Positions 41,637-49,918 of a stretch of DNA of 64,000 bases are shown here, in pieces (position 1 is the stretch's first letter; each line of letters starts with the position of its first letter). A model generated the notes under the pieces. It searched no databases. It was given only the letters and a program-made list of their open reading frames with translations, and had not been told where the DNA came from. The stretch spans positions 62,001-126,000 of the forward strand of contig NZ_PYBV01000021.1 in the NCBI RefSeq assembly GCF_003205615.1, written 5' to 3'. A program made the position numbers and the translations under genes. This stretch comes from Micromonospora arborensis. GTDB lineage: Bacteria; Actinomycetota; Actinomycetes; Mycobacteriales; Micromonosporaceae.

Positions 41637-42374
41637 ATGACTGTCTTTCCCGCACGACGAGCCGTACCGTCCGCTCGGGCACTGCCGCCCGTCGCGGTGC
41701 CACACCCCCGCGTCGAGTCGCCGGGGGTTCTTGAGCCGGCCCGTCCGACACCGCTCGAATGGGCCCGCCGCCGTCGTGCCGAGCGAGGTGCGCGCCGACT
41801 GGAGGCGGCCGGGGCGCGGGCGCTGGGTCAACTCGACCACCTCGGGCCCGCCTGGCACGTCATCGAGTGGCCACGCACAGACGTGACCGACGTTCTGGAC
41901 CGCGGTCAGGACGAACGCGCCGGGTTCCTCGCCATCGGGCCGAGCGGCCTCTTCGCCGTGACCATCGCCGACCACGGCCGGGCGAGGGTGCTCGTCGCCG
42001 GGGACGTCGTGCAGATCAACGGCAAGCGTCCACCGTACGTGGCCGAGTCTCGCCGGGACGCCAAGCGGGCCAGCAAGGCCCTCTCCGACGCGGTGGGGCT
42101 GACCGTTCCGGTGACACCGGTGCTGACCTTCGTCGGCTCCGGCGTGATCAGCGTCTACGGCCTTCCAAAGGACTGCCTGATGGCCACCCACCGGGAGTTG
42201 GACCGGCTCCTCGTGGCCGGGGGCAGCCGGATCAGCCCTGCTACCGCCGAGAAGCTTTCCCGGGTCGCCCAGCACCCTGGGACCTGGCTGAACGGCACGT
42301 ACCGTCCAACTGCCGACTACCGGTGGTATGACGAGGGCCGAATGGCCGCTGACAAGCCGGCTCACCGCCGGTAA
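41637..42374 (+). CDS. NERD-like (nuclease-related domain) protein
   Basis: 245-aa cytoplasmic protein. A Pro/Arg-rich head and helical linker (LEWARRRRAERGARRLEAAG) precede a domain resembling NERD: LDHLGPAWHVIEWPRT, HVID-like GFLAIGPSGLFAVTIADHG, a basic stretch (SRRDAKRASKALSDAVG), then VTPVLTFVGSG and LMATHRELDRLL. NERD domains are predicted to bind or cut nucleic acid, but catalytic residues are not clear here. ATG follows CCGGAGGTCGCG. Confidence 0.6.
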   Translation: MTVFPARRAVPSARALPPVAVPHPRVESPGVLEPARPTPLEWARRRRAERGARRLEAAGARALGQLDHLGPAWHVIEWPRTDVTDVLDRGQDERAGFLAIGPSGLFAVTIADHGRARVLVAGDVVQINGKRPPYVAESRRDAKRASKALSDAVGLTVPVTPVLTFVGSGVISVYGLPKDCLMATHRELDRLLVAGGSRISPATAEKLSRVAQHPGTWLNGTYRPTADYRWYDEGRMAADKPAHRR

Positions 42375-42543
42375 CGTCACCAACGACGCCACGCGGCTCC
42401 GGTCCCCCCGTCCACCTCACCGGTTCTCGCGCCGTCACCGGCCGCCTCGCTTCAGGCTGCGCGGCTCGGTGACCCGGTGCGCTCGGTGATTCCGTCGGCG
42501 ACCCGCTAGCGTGGACAGTCGATCGGTGCACATAGGAGGCGCG

Positions 42544-43002
42544 GTGGCCCACGTCGAACTTTCGCTCTCGGAAGCGTTCGTGCCGGCGGCACGGGCCTCG
42601 ACAGAGCCGGAGTCCGGCAATGTCGGCCAATGGTCCTCGACGGTGTCCCGAGCCGATGAGCCCTGCGTGCTGATCGATGCCGACACCCGGGTCGTGGCGA
42701 TCTCCACGGCCGGCTGCGAGCTGCTCTGTCTGGGCGAGCCGGACGGCCTGATCGGGCGACCGCTGCTCGACGGAGGGCTACGCCTCCTCGACTTCACCGC
42801 CAACCGGGGCGAGTTGACCGAGGCCGAGATCGACAAGATTCCGCCCCTGCTGGCGCTCTCCTCCGGCCGACTCGCCCGCGGGCTGCTCCGTGTCCAGGCC
42901 GCCTCGGCGAACAGCTCCGACGCCACCGTCGACGCGATCTCCACCCCGGTGCTCACCGACGGCAACGTCGCCGGTTCACTCACCTTCTTCTCCGAGGTCT
43001 GA
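42544..43002 (+). CDS. PAS-like small sensory protein
   Basis: 152-aa protein with a central PAS-like segment: ADEPCVLIDADTRVVAISTAGCELLCLGEPDGLIGRPLLDGG, then a helix and a final strand pair (ISTPVLTDGNVAGSLTFF). No output domain, so it probably works by protein interaction or ligand binding. GTG 42544 has AGGAGG 5 nt upstream. TAGCGT at about 42508-42513 suggests a leader of roughly 25 nt. The end of the gene is part of a 27-bp tandem duplication. Confidence 0.6.
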   Translation: MAHVELSLSEAFVPAARASTEPESGNVGQWSSTVSRADEPCVLIDADTRVVAISTAGCELLCLGEPDGLIGRPLLDGGLRLLDFTANRGELTEAEIDKIPPLLALSSGRLARGLLRVQAASANSSDATVDAISTPVLTDGNVAGSLTFFSEV

Positions 43003-43047
43003 CCTGCGGCGCAGCCGCACGAGGTCTGACCTGCGGCGCAGCCGCAC
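42994..43047 (+). repeat. 27-bp tandem duplication over a gene end
   Basis: Two exact consecutive 27-bp copies (42994-43020, 43021-43047), each starting GAGGTCTGACC and containing the stem TGCGGC-GCA-GCCGCA. The first copy includes the last codons and TGA of the PAS-like gene, so the gene end and its terminator stem are duplicated. Confidence 0.9.
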
Positions 43048-43094
43048 ACGGCGTTGCCGGGGTGGGCCCACCACGCAGGCCGTAGGGTGCCCTC

Positions 43095-43484
43095 ATGCTC
43101 GATATCGCTCTGCTGCCAGGGGAATACGCTGTGTGGCGGCTGCCCGCTGGCGCCGCCCTGCCGTACGCGCTGTCGAGCGGGCTGAGGGGCGCCGACGTGG
43201 TGACGGTGAGCTGGACCTCCGACGGGATCTCCGTGATCTGCCCAGCGGACCGGGCCCCGGTGCAGGCCGTGGCGGAGACCGCTTGGCGCTGTCTACGGGT
43301 CACCGCGTCGGTGGAGTTGGCCGACACGGGCAGCCTGGCCGCACTCGTCGACCCGCTCGCCGAGGCACGGGTCAGCGTGGTCACGTTCTCCACCTTCGAC
43401 ACCGACTATCTGCTGGTCCCGACCGTCCGGCTGACCGAGGGCACGGCCGCGTTGCAGCGCGCCGGGCATCGCGTCACCGGCTGA
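43095..43484 (+). CDS. ACT-domain protein (CASTOR-like)
   Basis: 129-aa protein of two ACT-like repeats. The C-terminal block ARVSVVTFSTFDTDYLLVPTVRLTEGTAALQRAGH is typical of the small ACT/CASTOR family that binds amino acids. It may sense an amino acid, fitting the nearby prephenate dehydratase that also ends in an ACT domain, though regulation is not shown. TAGGGT lies 6 nt before the ATG. Confidence 0.82.
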   Translation: MLDIALLPGEYAVWRLPAGAALPYALSSGLRGADVVTVSWTSDGISVICPADRAPVQAVAETAWRCLRVTASVELADTGSLAALVDPLAEARVSVVTFSTFDTDYLLVPTVRLTEGTAALQRAGHRVTG

Positions 43485-43568
43485 GCTTCACCCGATCGGC
43501 CGCTCACCCTACGATGGGCTCGGCCGACCCGGCCGCGACGAATTCTCCGATGTCCCGAGGATCGGCCC

Positions 43569-44195
43569 GTGCCGTTCACCCCACCCCGCCCCGCGTCTTC
43601 CCCACCGCGGGCGACGGTCCACATCCCACCGGCGACCGGCGACCGGGCGGCCGACCGCGTCCCTGCCCGGACGGCGTCCCGGATCCTGCCGGTAGCCCTC
43701 GCGACGCTCACCGTCGCGGCGTTGGCCGGCTGCGGCGCCCCACCCGGGTTGCGGGATCCGGCCGACGTGCCCACCCACACCGCAGCCCCGACGACACCCG
43801 CCGCGAGCACCGCACCTGCCACCCCACCGGCCACCGCACCGTCACTCGGTGGGGTCACACCCACTCCGGACGCCGGGCTGGTCGCGACGGCCTGCCGGAA
43901 CGGGCCGACCGCTGCGCGGGTGGTGCAACTGCTGCACGGCCGGACAGGAGTGCTCCCGCCCAACGTCCGGGTCCAGGTCCGCACCGGGCCACTCTGCGCC
44001 GCTGACTGGCAGTTCACCCTGGTCGAGGTGACCGGGCACGAGGAACTTCAGGTGGTCACCCGGGGCCAGCCCGCCGCACCGGCGCTGATCACCGCCGGCA
44101 CCGACGTCTGCACCATCGAGGTACGCGCCACCGCCCCGGCCGGAATTCGCGCCCTCGCCTGCGACGCGGGTCCGGTCACCCGGCCGAGTGCGTAG
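43569..44195 (+). CDS. Putative lipoprotein, unknown function
   Basis: 208-aa protein with a long N-terminal region, then a hydrophobic stretch and lipobox (LPVALATLTVAALAGCG, Cys at about 57), a Thr/Pro/Ala-rich linker (HTAAPTTPAASTAPATPP) and a globular C-terminal domain with four Cys (TACRNG, GPLCAADW, DVCTIEV, ALACDAG) that could form two disulfides outside the cell. GTG 43569 has GAGGA 7 nt upstream. It ends 10 bp before pheA but is unlikely to be functionally linked. Confidence 0.7.
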   Translation: MPFTPPRPASSPPRATVHIPPATGDRAADRVPARTASRILPVALATLTVAALAGCGAPPGLRDPADVPTHTAAPTTPAASTAPATPPATAPSLGGVTPTPDAGLVATACRNGPTAARVVQLLHGRTGVLPPNVRVQVRTGPLCAADWQFTLVEVTGHEELQVVTRGQPAAPALITAGTDVCTIEVRATAPAGIRALACDAGPVTRPSA

Positions 44196-44205
44196 GCTGA
44201 CCGGC

Positions 44206-45162
44206 ATGCCGGGAACACCGCCGACACGCTTCGTCTACCTCGGACCCGAGGGCACCTTCGCCGAACAGGCACTGCGCTCCGTCCCCGCCGCCGAGCGCGG
44301 CGCCCGCACGCCGGCCCGCAGTGTCGGGGAGGCCCTGGACAGCGTCCGGGTCGGGGATGCCGACGCCGCGCTGGTGCCGCTGGAAAACTCGATCGGCGGC
44401 GCGGTGGGCGTCACGCTGGACGAGATGGCCGAGGGGGACCCGTTGGTGATCACCCGGGAGGTGATCCTGCCGGTGGAGTTCGTGCTCGGTGCCCGACCCA
44501 ACACCCCGCTGACCTCGATCCGCACCGTGGCGGCCCACCCGCAGGCGTCCACCCAGTGCCGGGGTTGGCTGCGTGACCATCTGCCCGACGCCGTGGTGGT
44601 CGACGTGCTCTCCAACGGCGCGGCCGCCGCCGGTGCCGGTGCCGGCGAGTACGACGCCGCCATCTGCGCGCCGATCGGGGCGACCCGGCACCGGCTCGCG
44701 ACACTCGCCGAGAAGATCGCCGATCATCCGGACGCGGTGACCCGGTTCGTGCTGGTGTCCCGCCCCGGGCCGCCCCCGCCGGCGACCGGCGACGACCTGA
44801 CCTCGCTCGCGGTCTACATCGCCCACGACCGGGTGGGAGCGCTGCTGTCCGTGCTCATGGAGTTGGCCGTCCGTGGGGTCAACCTGACCCGGATCGAGTC
44901 CCGCCCGACCGGCGAGGCGCTGGGCCGGTACGTCTTCTTTCTGGACTGCACCGGGCACGTGGCCGACGTACGGATGGGTGAGGCGTTGCAGGGGCTGCGC
45001 CGGGTCTGCGCCGACGTCCGTTTCCTGGGCTCGTACCCCCGGCACCGGTGGGCCGAGTCGGCGGGCGAGCGGCCGGTGCCCGCGCCGGCGGGTCTCTCCG
45101 ACGCCGATTACGTCGACGCGGCGGCCTGGCTGACCCGACTGCGCACGGGTGAGTTGACCTGA
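44206..45162 (+). CDS. pheA: Prephenate dehydratase
   Basis: 318-aa enzyme that decarboxylates and dehydrates prephenate to phenylpyruvate, for phenylalanine synthesis. The catalytic part has VYLGPEGTFAEQAL, VPLENSIGGAVG and TRFVLVSRPG (the conserved Thr-Arg-Phe). The C-terminal ACT domain has VNLTRIESRPTGEALGRYVFFLD, the Phe-binding feedback site. It lacks the N-terminal chorismate mutase found in enteric P-proteins. TAGGCT lies 7 nt before the ATG. It converges on AIM24 across the 39-bp repeats. Confidence 0.97.
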   Translation: MPGTPPTRFVYLGPEGTFAEQALRSVPAAERGARTPARSVGEALDSVRVGDADAALVPLENSIGGAVGVTLDEMAEGDPLVITREVILPVEFVLGARPNTPLTSIRTVAAHPQASTQCRGWLRDHLPDAVVVDVLSNGAAAAGAGAGEYDAAICAPIGATRHRLATLAEKIADHPDAVTRFVLVSRPGPPPPATGDDLTSLAVYIAHDRVGALLSVLMELAVRGVNLTRIESRPTGEALGRYVFFLDCTGHVADVRMGEALQGLRRVCADVRFLGSYPRHRWAESAGERPVPAPAGLSDADYVDAAAWLTRLRTGELT

Positions 45163-45183
45163 CCGGGCGGGGCGCCCCCAAAG

Positions 45184-45318
45184 ATCGGGAGCGCCCGCGC
45201 CCGCTCCAGATCAACTCAACAGACCGGGAGCGCCCGCGCCCGCTCCAGATCAACTCAACAGACCGGGAGCGCCCGCGCCCGCTCCAGATCAACTCAACAG
45301 ACCGGGAGCGCCCGCGCC
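45184..45318 (-). repeat. 39-bp tandem repeat array (3.5 copies) at gene ends
   Basis: Copies 45184-45222, 45223-45261 and 45262-45300 plus a partial copy 45301-45318. Read on the minus strand, each unit has CTGTTGAGTTGA, close to the AIM24 gene's last codons and stop CTGCTGAGCTGA, followed by the stem GGAGCG...CGCTCC. The array looks like repeated duplication of the gene's 3' end with its terminator. Confidence 0.9.
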
Positions 45319-45325
45319 GAGGTGG

Positions 45326-46048
45326 TCAGCTCAGCAGACCGCCGAGCAGACCGCCCTCCTGCTGCTGCTGGCCACTGCCCATGACCGGCGGCTCCTCGGA
45401 CGGCTGCACCACCACGAACCCCTGGCCGGCGAAGCTCATCGTGAACGACTCACCGGTCCGCCGACCCAACAGCGTGCCGAGACCCAACTGCTCGGCCCGG
45501 TGGTAGCCGGTCTGGAGGTTGGCCGACCAGCAGACCGCGGCCTGCGGGTCGACGTACGTCGGGGCGTCCACGTTGAGCACGACCGGGGTGCCCTTGGTGG
45601 TGATGGCGATCCGTCCGTGGCCGCTGAAGACACAGTTGAACAGGCCGGACGAGGAGGCCATCCCGGCACCGCCGACCATCCTGATGTCGTACTGGAGGGT
45701 CGAGTCGAAGGCGAGCACGCTGGAGCCGTTGATGGAGAGCGCGTCACCCGGCTCCAGGTCGATGATGTGCACGTCCTTGGCCAGCTCGGCGAGGAAGACG
45801 TCACCCTGGCCGGAGACCTTCATCAGCGGGACACCCTCGCCGGTGAGCTTCTGCTTGAGGAACTTGCCGAGCCCGCCCGAGCCCAGCGCCTGGAACTGCA
45901 CATTCCCCTGGTAGGCGACCATCGACCCGACCCGGGCCATCGCCTCGCCGTTCAGCTCGATCTTCAACATCTTGGAGTTCTGCAGCCGCATGCCGGGCTG
46001 CGCGGACTCCTTCTCCAAATTCTCCGAGGAGAACAGCTCACTGCGCAT
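45326..46048 (-). CDS. AIM24 family protein
   Basis: 240-aa member of the AIM24 family, which forms beta-rich, TRAP-like folds. In order: MARVGSMVAYQGNVQFQ, GEGVPLMKVSGQGDVFLA, DLEPGDALSINGSSVLAFD, a central GGAGMASSSGLFNCVFSGHG and the C-terminal GESFTMSFAGQGFVVVQPSE, ending in a Gln/Gly-rich tail (SGQQQQEGGLLGGLLS). Bacterial roles are unclear; it could scaffold at the membrane. ATG 46048 has GGAGG 9 nt upstream. Confidence 0.9.
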   Translation of the reverse strand: MRSELFSSENLEKESAQPGMRLQNSKMLKIELNGEAMARVGSMVAYQGNVQFQALGSGGLGKFLKQKLTGEGVPLMKVSGQGDVFLAELAKDVHIIDLEPGDALSINGSSVLAFDSTLQYDIRMVGGAGMASSSGLFNCVFSGHGRIAITTKGTPVVLNVDAPTYVDPQAAVCWSANLQTGYHRAEQLGLGTLLGRRTGESFTMSFAGQGFVVVQPSEEPPVMGSGQQQQEGGLLGGLLS

Positions 46049-46165
46049 GAAAGGGTGCCTCCTGACAGGGTTTTGCGGTCGCTGCACCGACGGTAGGCGA
46101 CCACGGCAACCACGGTCCATCGGCCGGGGGCGTGCCGTGGTCTGGCCGGCGGCTGCCGGTGGTGC

Positions 46166-46528
46166 TCAGCCCCAGCCCAGCGAGTGCAGCCGCTCGTCGT
46201 CGATGCCGAAGTGGTGGGCGATCTCGTGCACGACGGTCACCGCGACCTCATCGACGACATCGTCGTCGTTGTCGCAGATCCGCAGGATCGGGTGCCGGTA
46301 GATGAAGATCCGGTCCGGCAGCACGCCCGAGTAGTCCCAGCCACGGGTGGTGAGCGCATGGCCTTCGTAGAGGCCGAGCAGGTCGGGCTCGCCCTGCGGC
46401 GGGTCGTCCTCGACGAGGATCACCACATTGCTCATCAGGCCGAGCAGTTCCTCGGGCACCTCGTCGAGGGCATCGGCGACCAGCTCCTCGAAGCGCTCGC
46501 GGGTCATCTCCACCGGCACCTCGCCCAT
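46166..46528 (-). CDS. Zincin-like metallopeptidase family protein
   Basis: 120-aa minimal zinc metallopeptidase domain. The HExxH motif is in VVHEIAHHFGIDDERL, with a further Glu/Asp beyond, and the start is MTRERFEELVADALDEVPEEL. Such small proteins (DUF1025-type) are widespread in actinobacteria; substrates are unknown. ATG 46528 opens the frame, but ATG 46507 (MTRERFEEL) may be the true start, since family members begin there. Confidence 0.85.
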   Translation of the reverse strand: MGEVPVEMTRERFEELVADALDEVPEELLGLMSNVVILVEDDPPQGEPDLLGLYEGHALTTRGWDYSGVLPDRIFIYRHPILRICDNDDDVVDEVAVTVVHEIAHHFGIDDERLHSLGWG

Positions 46529-46536
46529 TGTGCCCG

Positions 46537-46752
46537 ATGTCGGATCGGTTGACCCGGCCGAAGCGTGCGGCCGACCAGATCCGCAGGCCCGGTCACCGCG
46601 TGCCGTCGAGCGGGCCCGTGGGCCTGCCGCCGCGTGCCGTCGAGCGGATCCGCGGGTTCACGGAGAGAGTGACCGCCCAGGGGCGGGCGGAGACTCTGTC
46701 CGTGAACGAGCGGTTGTGGGTCGACCGGCTCAGGAGGCCAGACGCGCGCTGA
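46537..46752 (+). CDS. Small hypothetical protein
   Basis: 71-aa frame, divergent from the zincin gene. It is Arg-rich, with a C-terminal half (AVERIRGFTERVTAQGRAET, then LSVNERLWVDRLRRPDAR) that looks like a natural helix rather than a shadow frame. Its 3' end overlaps the OsmC gene by 23 bp. No clear ribosome site. Not recognised. Confidence 0.35.
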   Translation: MSDRLTRPKRAADQIRRPGHRVPSSGPVGLPPRAVERIRGFTERVTAQGRAETLSVNERLWVDRLRRPDAR

Positions 46753-47161
46753 GGGTGATCTCGGCGCCCGGCGAGAGCAGGCGGGAGATCGGGCAGTTGG
46801 CCTTGGCTGCCTCGGCGAGCTTCTGGAACTCGGCGTCGTCGATCCCGGGGACCTGGCCAACGGTCTCCAGGTCGATCCGGGTCACGGTCATCCCGGCGTC
46901 GGTCTTGTCCAGGTGGACCTTGGCGGTGGTCTCGACCGAGGTGGCCGTCGAGCCGGCGTCGGCGAGCGCCTTCGAGAACGCCATCGAGAAGCAGCCCGCG
47001 TGCGCGGCGGCGATCAGCTCCTCGGGGTTGGTGCCCTCGCCCTCCTCGAAGCGCGACTTGAAGGAGTAGTTGCCCGACAGGCCGCCCTTACCGGTGCGGA
47101 CCGTGCCGGCGCCCTCGGTGAGATTGCCCTGCCATTGTGCTGAAGCGGTACGGATAGGCAT
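46730..47161 (-). CDS. OsmC family peroxiredoxin
   Basis: 143-aa thiol-dependent hydroperoxide reductase. The family Cys pair is present in AAAHAGCFSMAFSKALADAG and AAKANCPISRLL. It begins MPIRTASAQWQGNLTEGAG. It detoxifies organic hydroperoxides in the cytoplasm. TAGCGT lies 7 nt before ATG 47161, a probable leaderless start. Confidence 0.95.
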   Translation of the reverse strand: MPIRTASAQWQGNLTEGAGTVRTGKGGLSGNYSFKSRFEEGEGTNPEELIAAAHAGCFSMAFSKALADAGSTATSVETTAKVHLDKTDAGMTVTRIDLETVGQVPGIDDAEFQKLAEAAKANCPISRLLSPGAEITLSARLAS

Positions 47162-47292
47162 GAGGAGAACGCTAGCGGAAAGGTGACCGCCGAGCGACCG
47201 ACCGGCACGGACGCCCGCCCTGCGATCCCCGTCACTAACAGGTGACTGTGCCATGATGCGAGCCAGGTCCGTGACCGGCGGAAGGATGGCCG

Positions 47293-48030
47293 ATGTCCGA
47301 CGAGCTTCCAGTCCCACGGCAGACTGACCGGTCCGAGGGGCCGGCCGTGATCGAGTGGGGTGCGGTCGACCCGGCTCCGCGGCACCGCTTCGGCTTGTCC
47401 CTGGCCGGTCTCACCCAGGACCCTCGGCTGCCCCTGCTGCTCGCCGGTCTGGGCGCGGTGGCCGGGATCGCCTCGCTGGTCGGTGAGTGGCTGGTGATGA
47501 TCCTGCCGCACGGCGGGCCCGAGGGACAGGGCACGCTCGAGGTGCCCGCCGGGGTGTCCGACGTCGGGGGCTTCGGGGTCGGCTACCTGGTCGGGCTGCT
47601 CGGCCTCGTCTGTGCCGTGTCGCTGGCGCTGCGGGGCACGGCGGCCGTGCGGCCGAACGCCCGACTGGCCGGTCTCACGCTGGCCGGCGCGCTGTTGGGG
47701 CTGCTGGTCGCCGCCACGGCCACCCTCAACGACCCTGGTCAGCGAAACTTCTTCTACTCGCCGGAGGACGGCGTCCAAGCCGAGTACGGCCGCGGACTGG
47801 TGATGGCGTTCGTCGCCTGCGTGCTGCTCGGCGCGGCTCTGCGGCTGGCCCCGGCCGTGCCGCCCGGCGCACTGGTCGGGCCACCCGAGGACGACGGGCC
47901 TGGGGGTGTGCCAGCACCTCGGCTGTGGCGCCGGCACCGGGACCCGGTCCAGGAGGACGGCCTGCCCGCGCCGGCCGACCTGACCGTCACCCCGGCCGCC
48001 CCGTTCGCCCGCCCCGACCACCCCGCCTGA
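47293..48030 (+). CDS. Membrane protein, unknown function
   Basis: 245-aa protein with about four hydrophobic helices (LPLLLAGLGAVAGIASLVGEW, GYLVGLLGLVCAVSLALRG, LAGLTLAGALLGLLVAATA and GLVMAFVACVLLGAALRLA). The extracytoplasmic loop contains NDPGQRNFFYSPEDG; the N- and C-termini are hydrophilic and Pro-rich. Not recognised. ATG follows GGAAGGATGGCCG. A repeat element begins 24 bp after its stop. Confidence 0.75.
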   Translation: MSDELPVPRQTDRSEGPAVIEWGAVDPAPRHRFGLSLAGLTQDPRLPLLLAGLGAVAGIASLVGEWLVMILPHGGPEGQGTLEVPAGVSDVGGFGVGYLVGLLGLVCAVSLALRGTAAVRPNARLAGLTLAGALLGLLVAATATLNDPGQRNFFYSPEDGVQAEYGRGLVMAFVACVLLGAALRLAPAVPPGALVGPPEDDGPGGVPAPRLWRRHRDPVQEDGLPAPADLTVTPAAPFARPDHPA

Positions 48031-48053
48031 GCGGCACGCCCGCCCGCTGCGCC

Positions 48054-48120
48054 GATCTTGCGCCTGCTGTCCCGACATAAGGCGCATCCCACACATGCTG
48101 GCGACCGAAAGTGCAAGATC
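48054..48120. repeat. Palindromic element with AAGATC ends
   Basis: The arms GATCTTGCGC (48054-48063) and GTGCAAGATC (48111-48120) pair with one mismatch across a 47-nt centre holding CCCACACATGCTGG. It shares the GATCTTG/CAAGATC ends with 6753-6832 and 6883-6970 and likewise sits directly after a gene. Confidence 0.6.
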
Positions 48121-48276
48121 GCGCGGGAGAGTTGGGGGCACCGCTTGTTGGCGTCCGATTCGCCTGGAAGCCATGGATGCGACCCGTTCCGCGAGGTACG
48201 GTTGCTGCCCGCCGTCACTCCGGGACTCGGTTTCATTGACCCTGGCGGTGCGACGGCGGCGGGCGAAGGAGGAACG

Positions 48277-49098
48277 ATGACCCGCCCGGGACTACCCAAG
48301 CTGATCGCGACCGACCTCGACGGGACGCTGGTCCGCAGCGATGACACCGTCTCCGCGTACACCCATGGGGTGCTCGACCGGGTGCGGGCCGCCGGAATCC
48401 CGGTGGTCGGCGCGACCGGTCGCGGCCCTCGGCTCACCGAGTTGACCCGCAACGACATCCGCGCCGCCGATTTCCTGGTGCTGGCCGGCGGCGGACGGGT
48501 GGTCGACCAGAGCGACCCGAGCGGCCCGCTGGTGCTCCGCGACGAGCGGCTGCCCGCCGAGGTGCTGGCCCGGCTGCTCGCCGACCTGGAGGCCGAAGTC
48601 GGCCCGCTGACCGTGATGGTCGAGGCGTCCGACGAGCACGACGCCCCGCTCTGGGGCGACTACCACGAGAGCTGGCCCTACCAGGACCGGTTCGAGGCGC
48701 GCAGCCGCGCGGAGTGCCTCTCCTGCGACGTGATCAAGGCGTTCGCCCGGACCGCCGACCACCACGTGGACGAGCTGCTGGCGGTGGCCCGCCGGATCGT
48801 CCCGCCGCAGGTCGCCACCCTCACCCAGGCCGGGCTCGGCTTCATCGAGATCTGCCCGCCGGGGGTGGACAAGGCGACCGGACTGGCGGTGGTGGCGCAG
48901 AGCCTCGGGGTGGACCCGGCCGACGTCCTGGTCTTCGGTGACATGCCCAACGACCTGCCGATGTTCGAGTGGGCCGGCTGGTCCCGGGTGGCGGTGGCCA
49001 ACGCGCACCCCGCCCTGCGGGCCGTCGCCGACGAGATCACCCTGCGCAACGACGACGACGGCGTGGCGGTGTATCTGGACCGGCTACTGTCCCGGTGA
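48277..49098 (+). CDS. HAD-superfamily (Cof-type) phosphatase 1
   Basis: 273-aa class IIB HAD hydrolase: motif I ATDLDGTLVRSDD, motif II GATGRG, conserved Lys in PPGVDKATGL and motif III VFGDMPNDLPMFEWAG. It would dephosphorylate sugar phosphates or similar small molecules. ATG follows GAAGGAGGAACG. The next gene is a tandem paralogue overlapping by one base. Confidence 0.92.
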   Translation: MTRPGLPKLIATDLDGTLVRSDDTVSAYTHGVLDRVRAAGIPVVGATGRGPRLTELTRNDIRAADFLVLAGGGRVVDQSDPSGPLVLRDERLPAEVLARLLADLEAEVGPLTVMVEASDEHDAPLWGDYHESWPYQDRFEARSRAECLSCDVIKAFARTADHHVDELLAVARRIVPPQVATLTQAGLGFIEICPPGVDKATGLAVVAQSLGVDPADVLVFGDMPNDLPMFEWAGWSRVAVANAHPALRAVADEITLRNDDDGVAVYLDRLLSR

Positions 49099-49910
49099 TG
49101 GGAGAGACGCCCCGCCTGATCGCCACCGACATCGACGGCACGCTGATCCGCGACGACCACACCGTCAGCCCGCGCACCGCCGACGTGCTCGCGCGGATCT
49201 CCGCGCGAGGCACGCCGGTCGTCCTGGTCACCGGCCGTCCGGTCCGCTGGCTCAAGATGGTGTACGAGCAACTGGCCGAGCCACTGCCGGCCGTCTGCGC
49301 CAACGGGGCGGTGGTCTACGACCCGGTCGACGATGAGGTGCTGCGGGCCGACCCGCTCGCGCCACACCACCTGGCCGAGGTGGCCCGGAGGCTGCGTGCC
49401 GAGGTGCCCGGCATCAGCTTCGCCGTGGAGATCCTGGACAGCCGGGAGATGCGGCACGAGGCGCACTACCCGCTGCGCTGGGACGTCGACCCCGCCGGCA
49501 TCCGACCGATCGAGACGCCGGAGGAGTTGCTCTCGGTGCCGGCGGTGAAGCTACTCGCGCGGGCCGGCGAGCAGGACCCGGATGCCTTCGTCGAGCTGAT
49601 CGCCGCAGCGGTGGTGGGGCTGGCCGAGGCCACGCACTCGTCCTCCTCCGGTCTGGTGGAGATCTCCGCGGCCGGAGTGACCAAAGCCGCCGGGCTGGAC
49701 TGGTACTGCGACCGGCTCGGGGTCAGCGCGGCGGACGTGCTGGCCTTCGGCGACATGCCCAACGACGTGCCGATGCTGAGCTGGGCCGGGCGCGGTGTGG
49801 CGGTGGCCAACGCGCACCCCGCCGTCCTGGCGGTCGCCGACGAGGTGACGACGACGAACTCCGAGGACGGCGTGGCGGCGTACCTGGAGAAGGTTTTCGG
49901 GGTGGACTGA
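49098..49910 (+). CDS. HAD-superfamily (Cof-type) phosphatase 2
   Basis: 270-aa paralogue of the preceding gene: motif I IATDIDGTLIRDDH, II VTGRPVRW, Lys in AAGVTKAAGL and III AFGDMPNDVPMLSWAG. Shared order and motifs indicate tandem duplication followed by divergence, so substrates may differ. Its ATG overlaps the previous stop (TGATG), but TACTGT 7 nt upstream suggests it also has its own leaderless promoter. Confidence 0.92.
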   Translation: MGETPRLIATDIDGTLIRDDHTVSPRTADVLARISARGTPVVLVTGRPVRWLKMVYEQLAEPLPAVCANGAVVYDPVDDEVLRADPLAPHHLAEVARRLRAEVPGISFAVEILDSREMRHEAHYPLRWDVDPAGIRPIETPEELLSVPAVKLLARAGEQDPDAFVELIAAAVVGLAEATHSSSSGLVEISAAGVTKAAGLDWYCDRLGVSAADVLAFGDMPNDVPMLSWAGRGVAVANAHPAVLAVADEVTTTNSEDGVAAYLEKVFGVD

Positions 49911-49918
49911 GCCGACGG

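Noticed and set aside
40851-42392. 513-codon minus-strand frame joining arcA and NERD-like regions
   Set aside because: It includes a different frame of arcA and the antisense of the NERD-like gene, with poor composition.
45184-45318. Possible CRISPR array
   Set aside because: The 39-bp units are directly adjacent with no unique spacers, and each resembles the neighbouring gene's 3' end and terminator. No cas genes are present.
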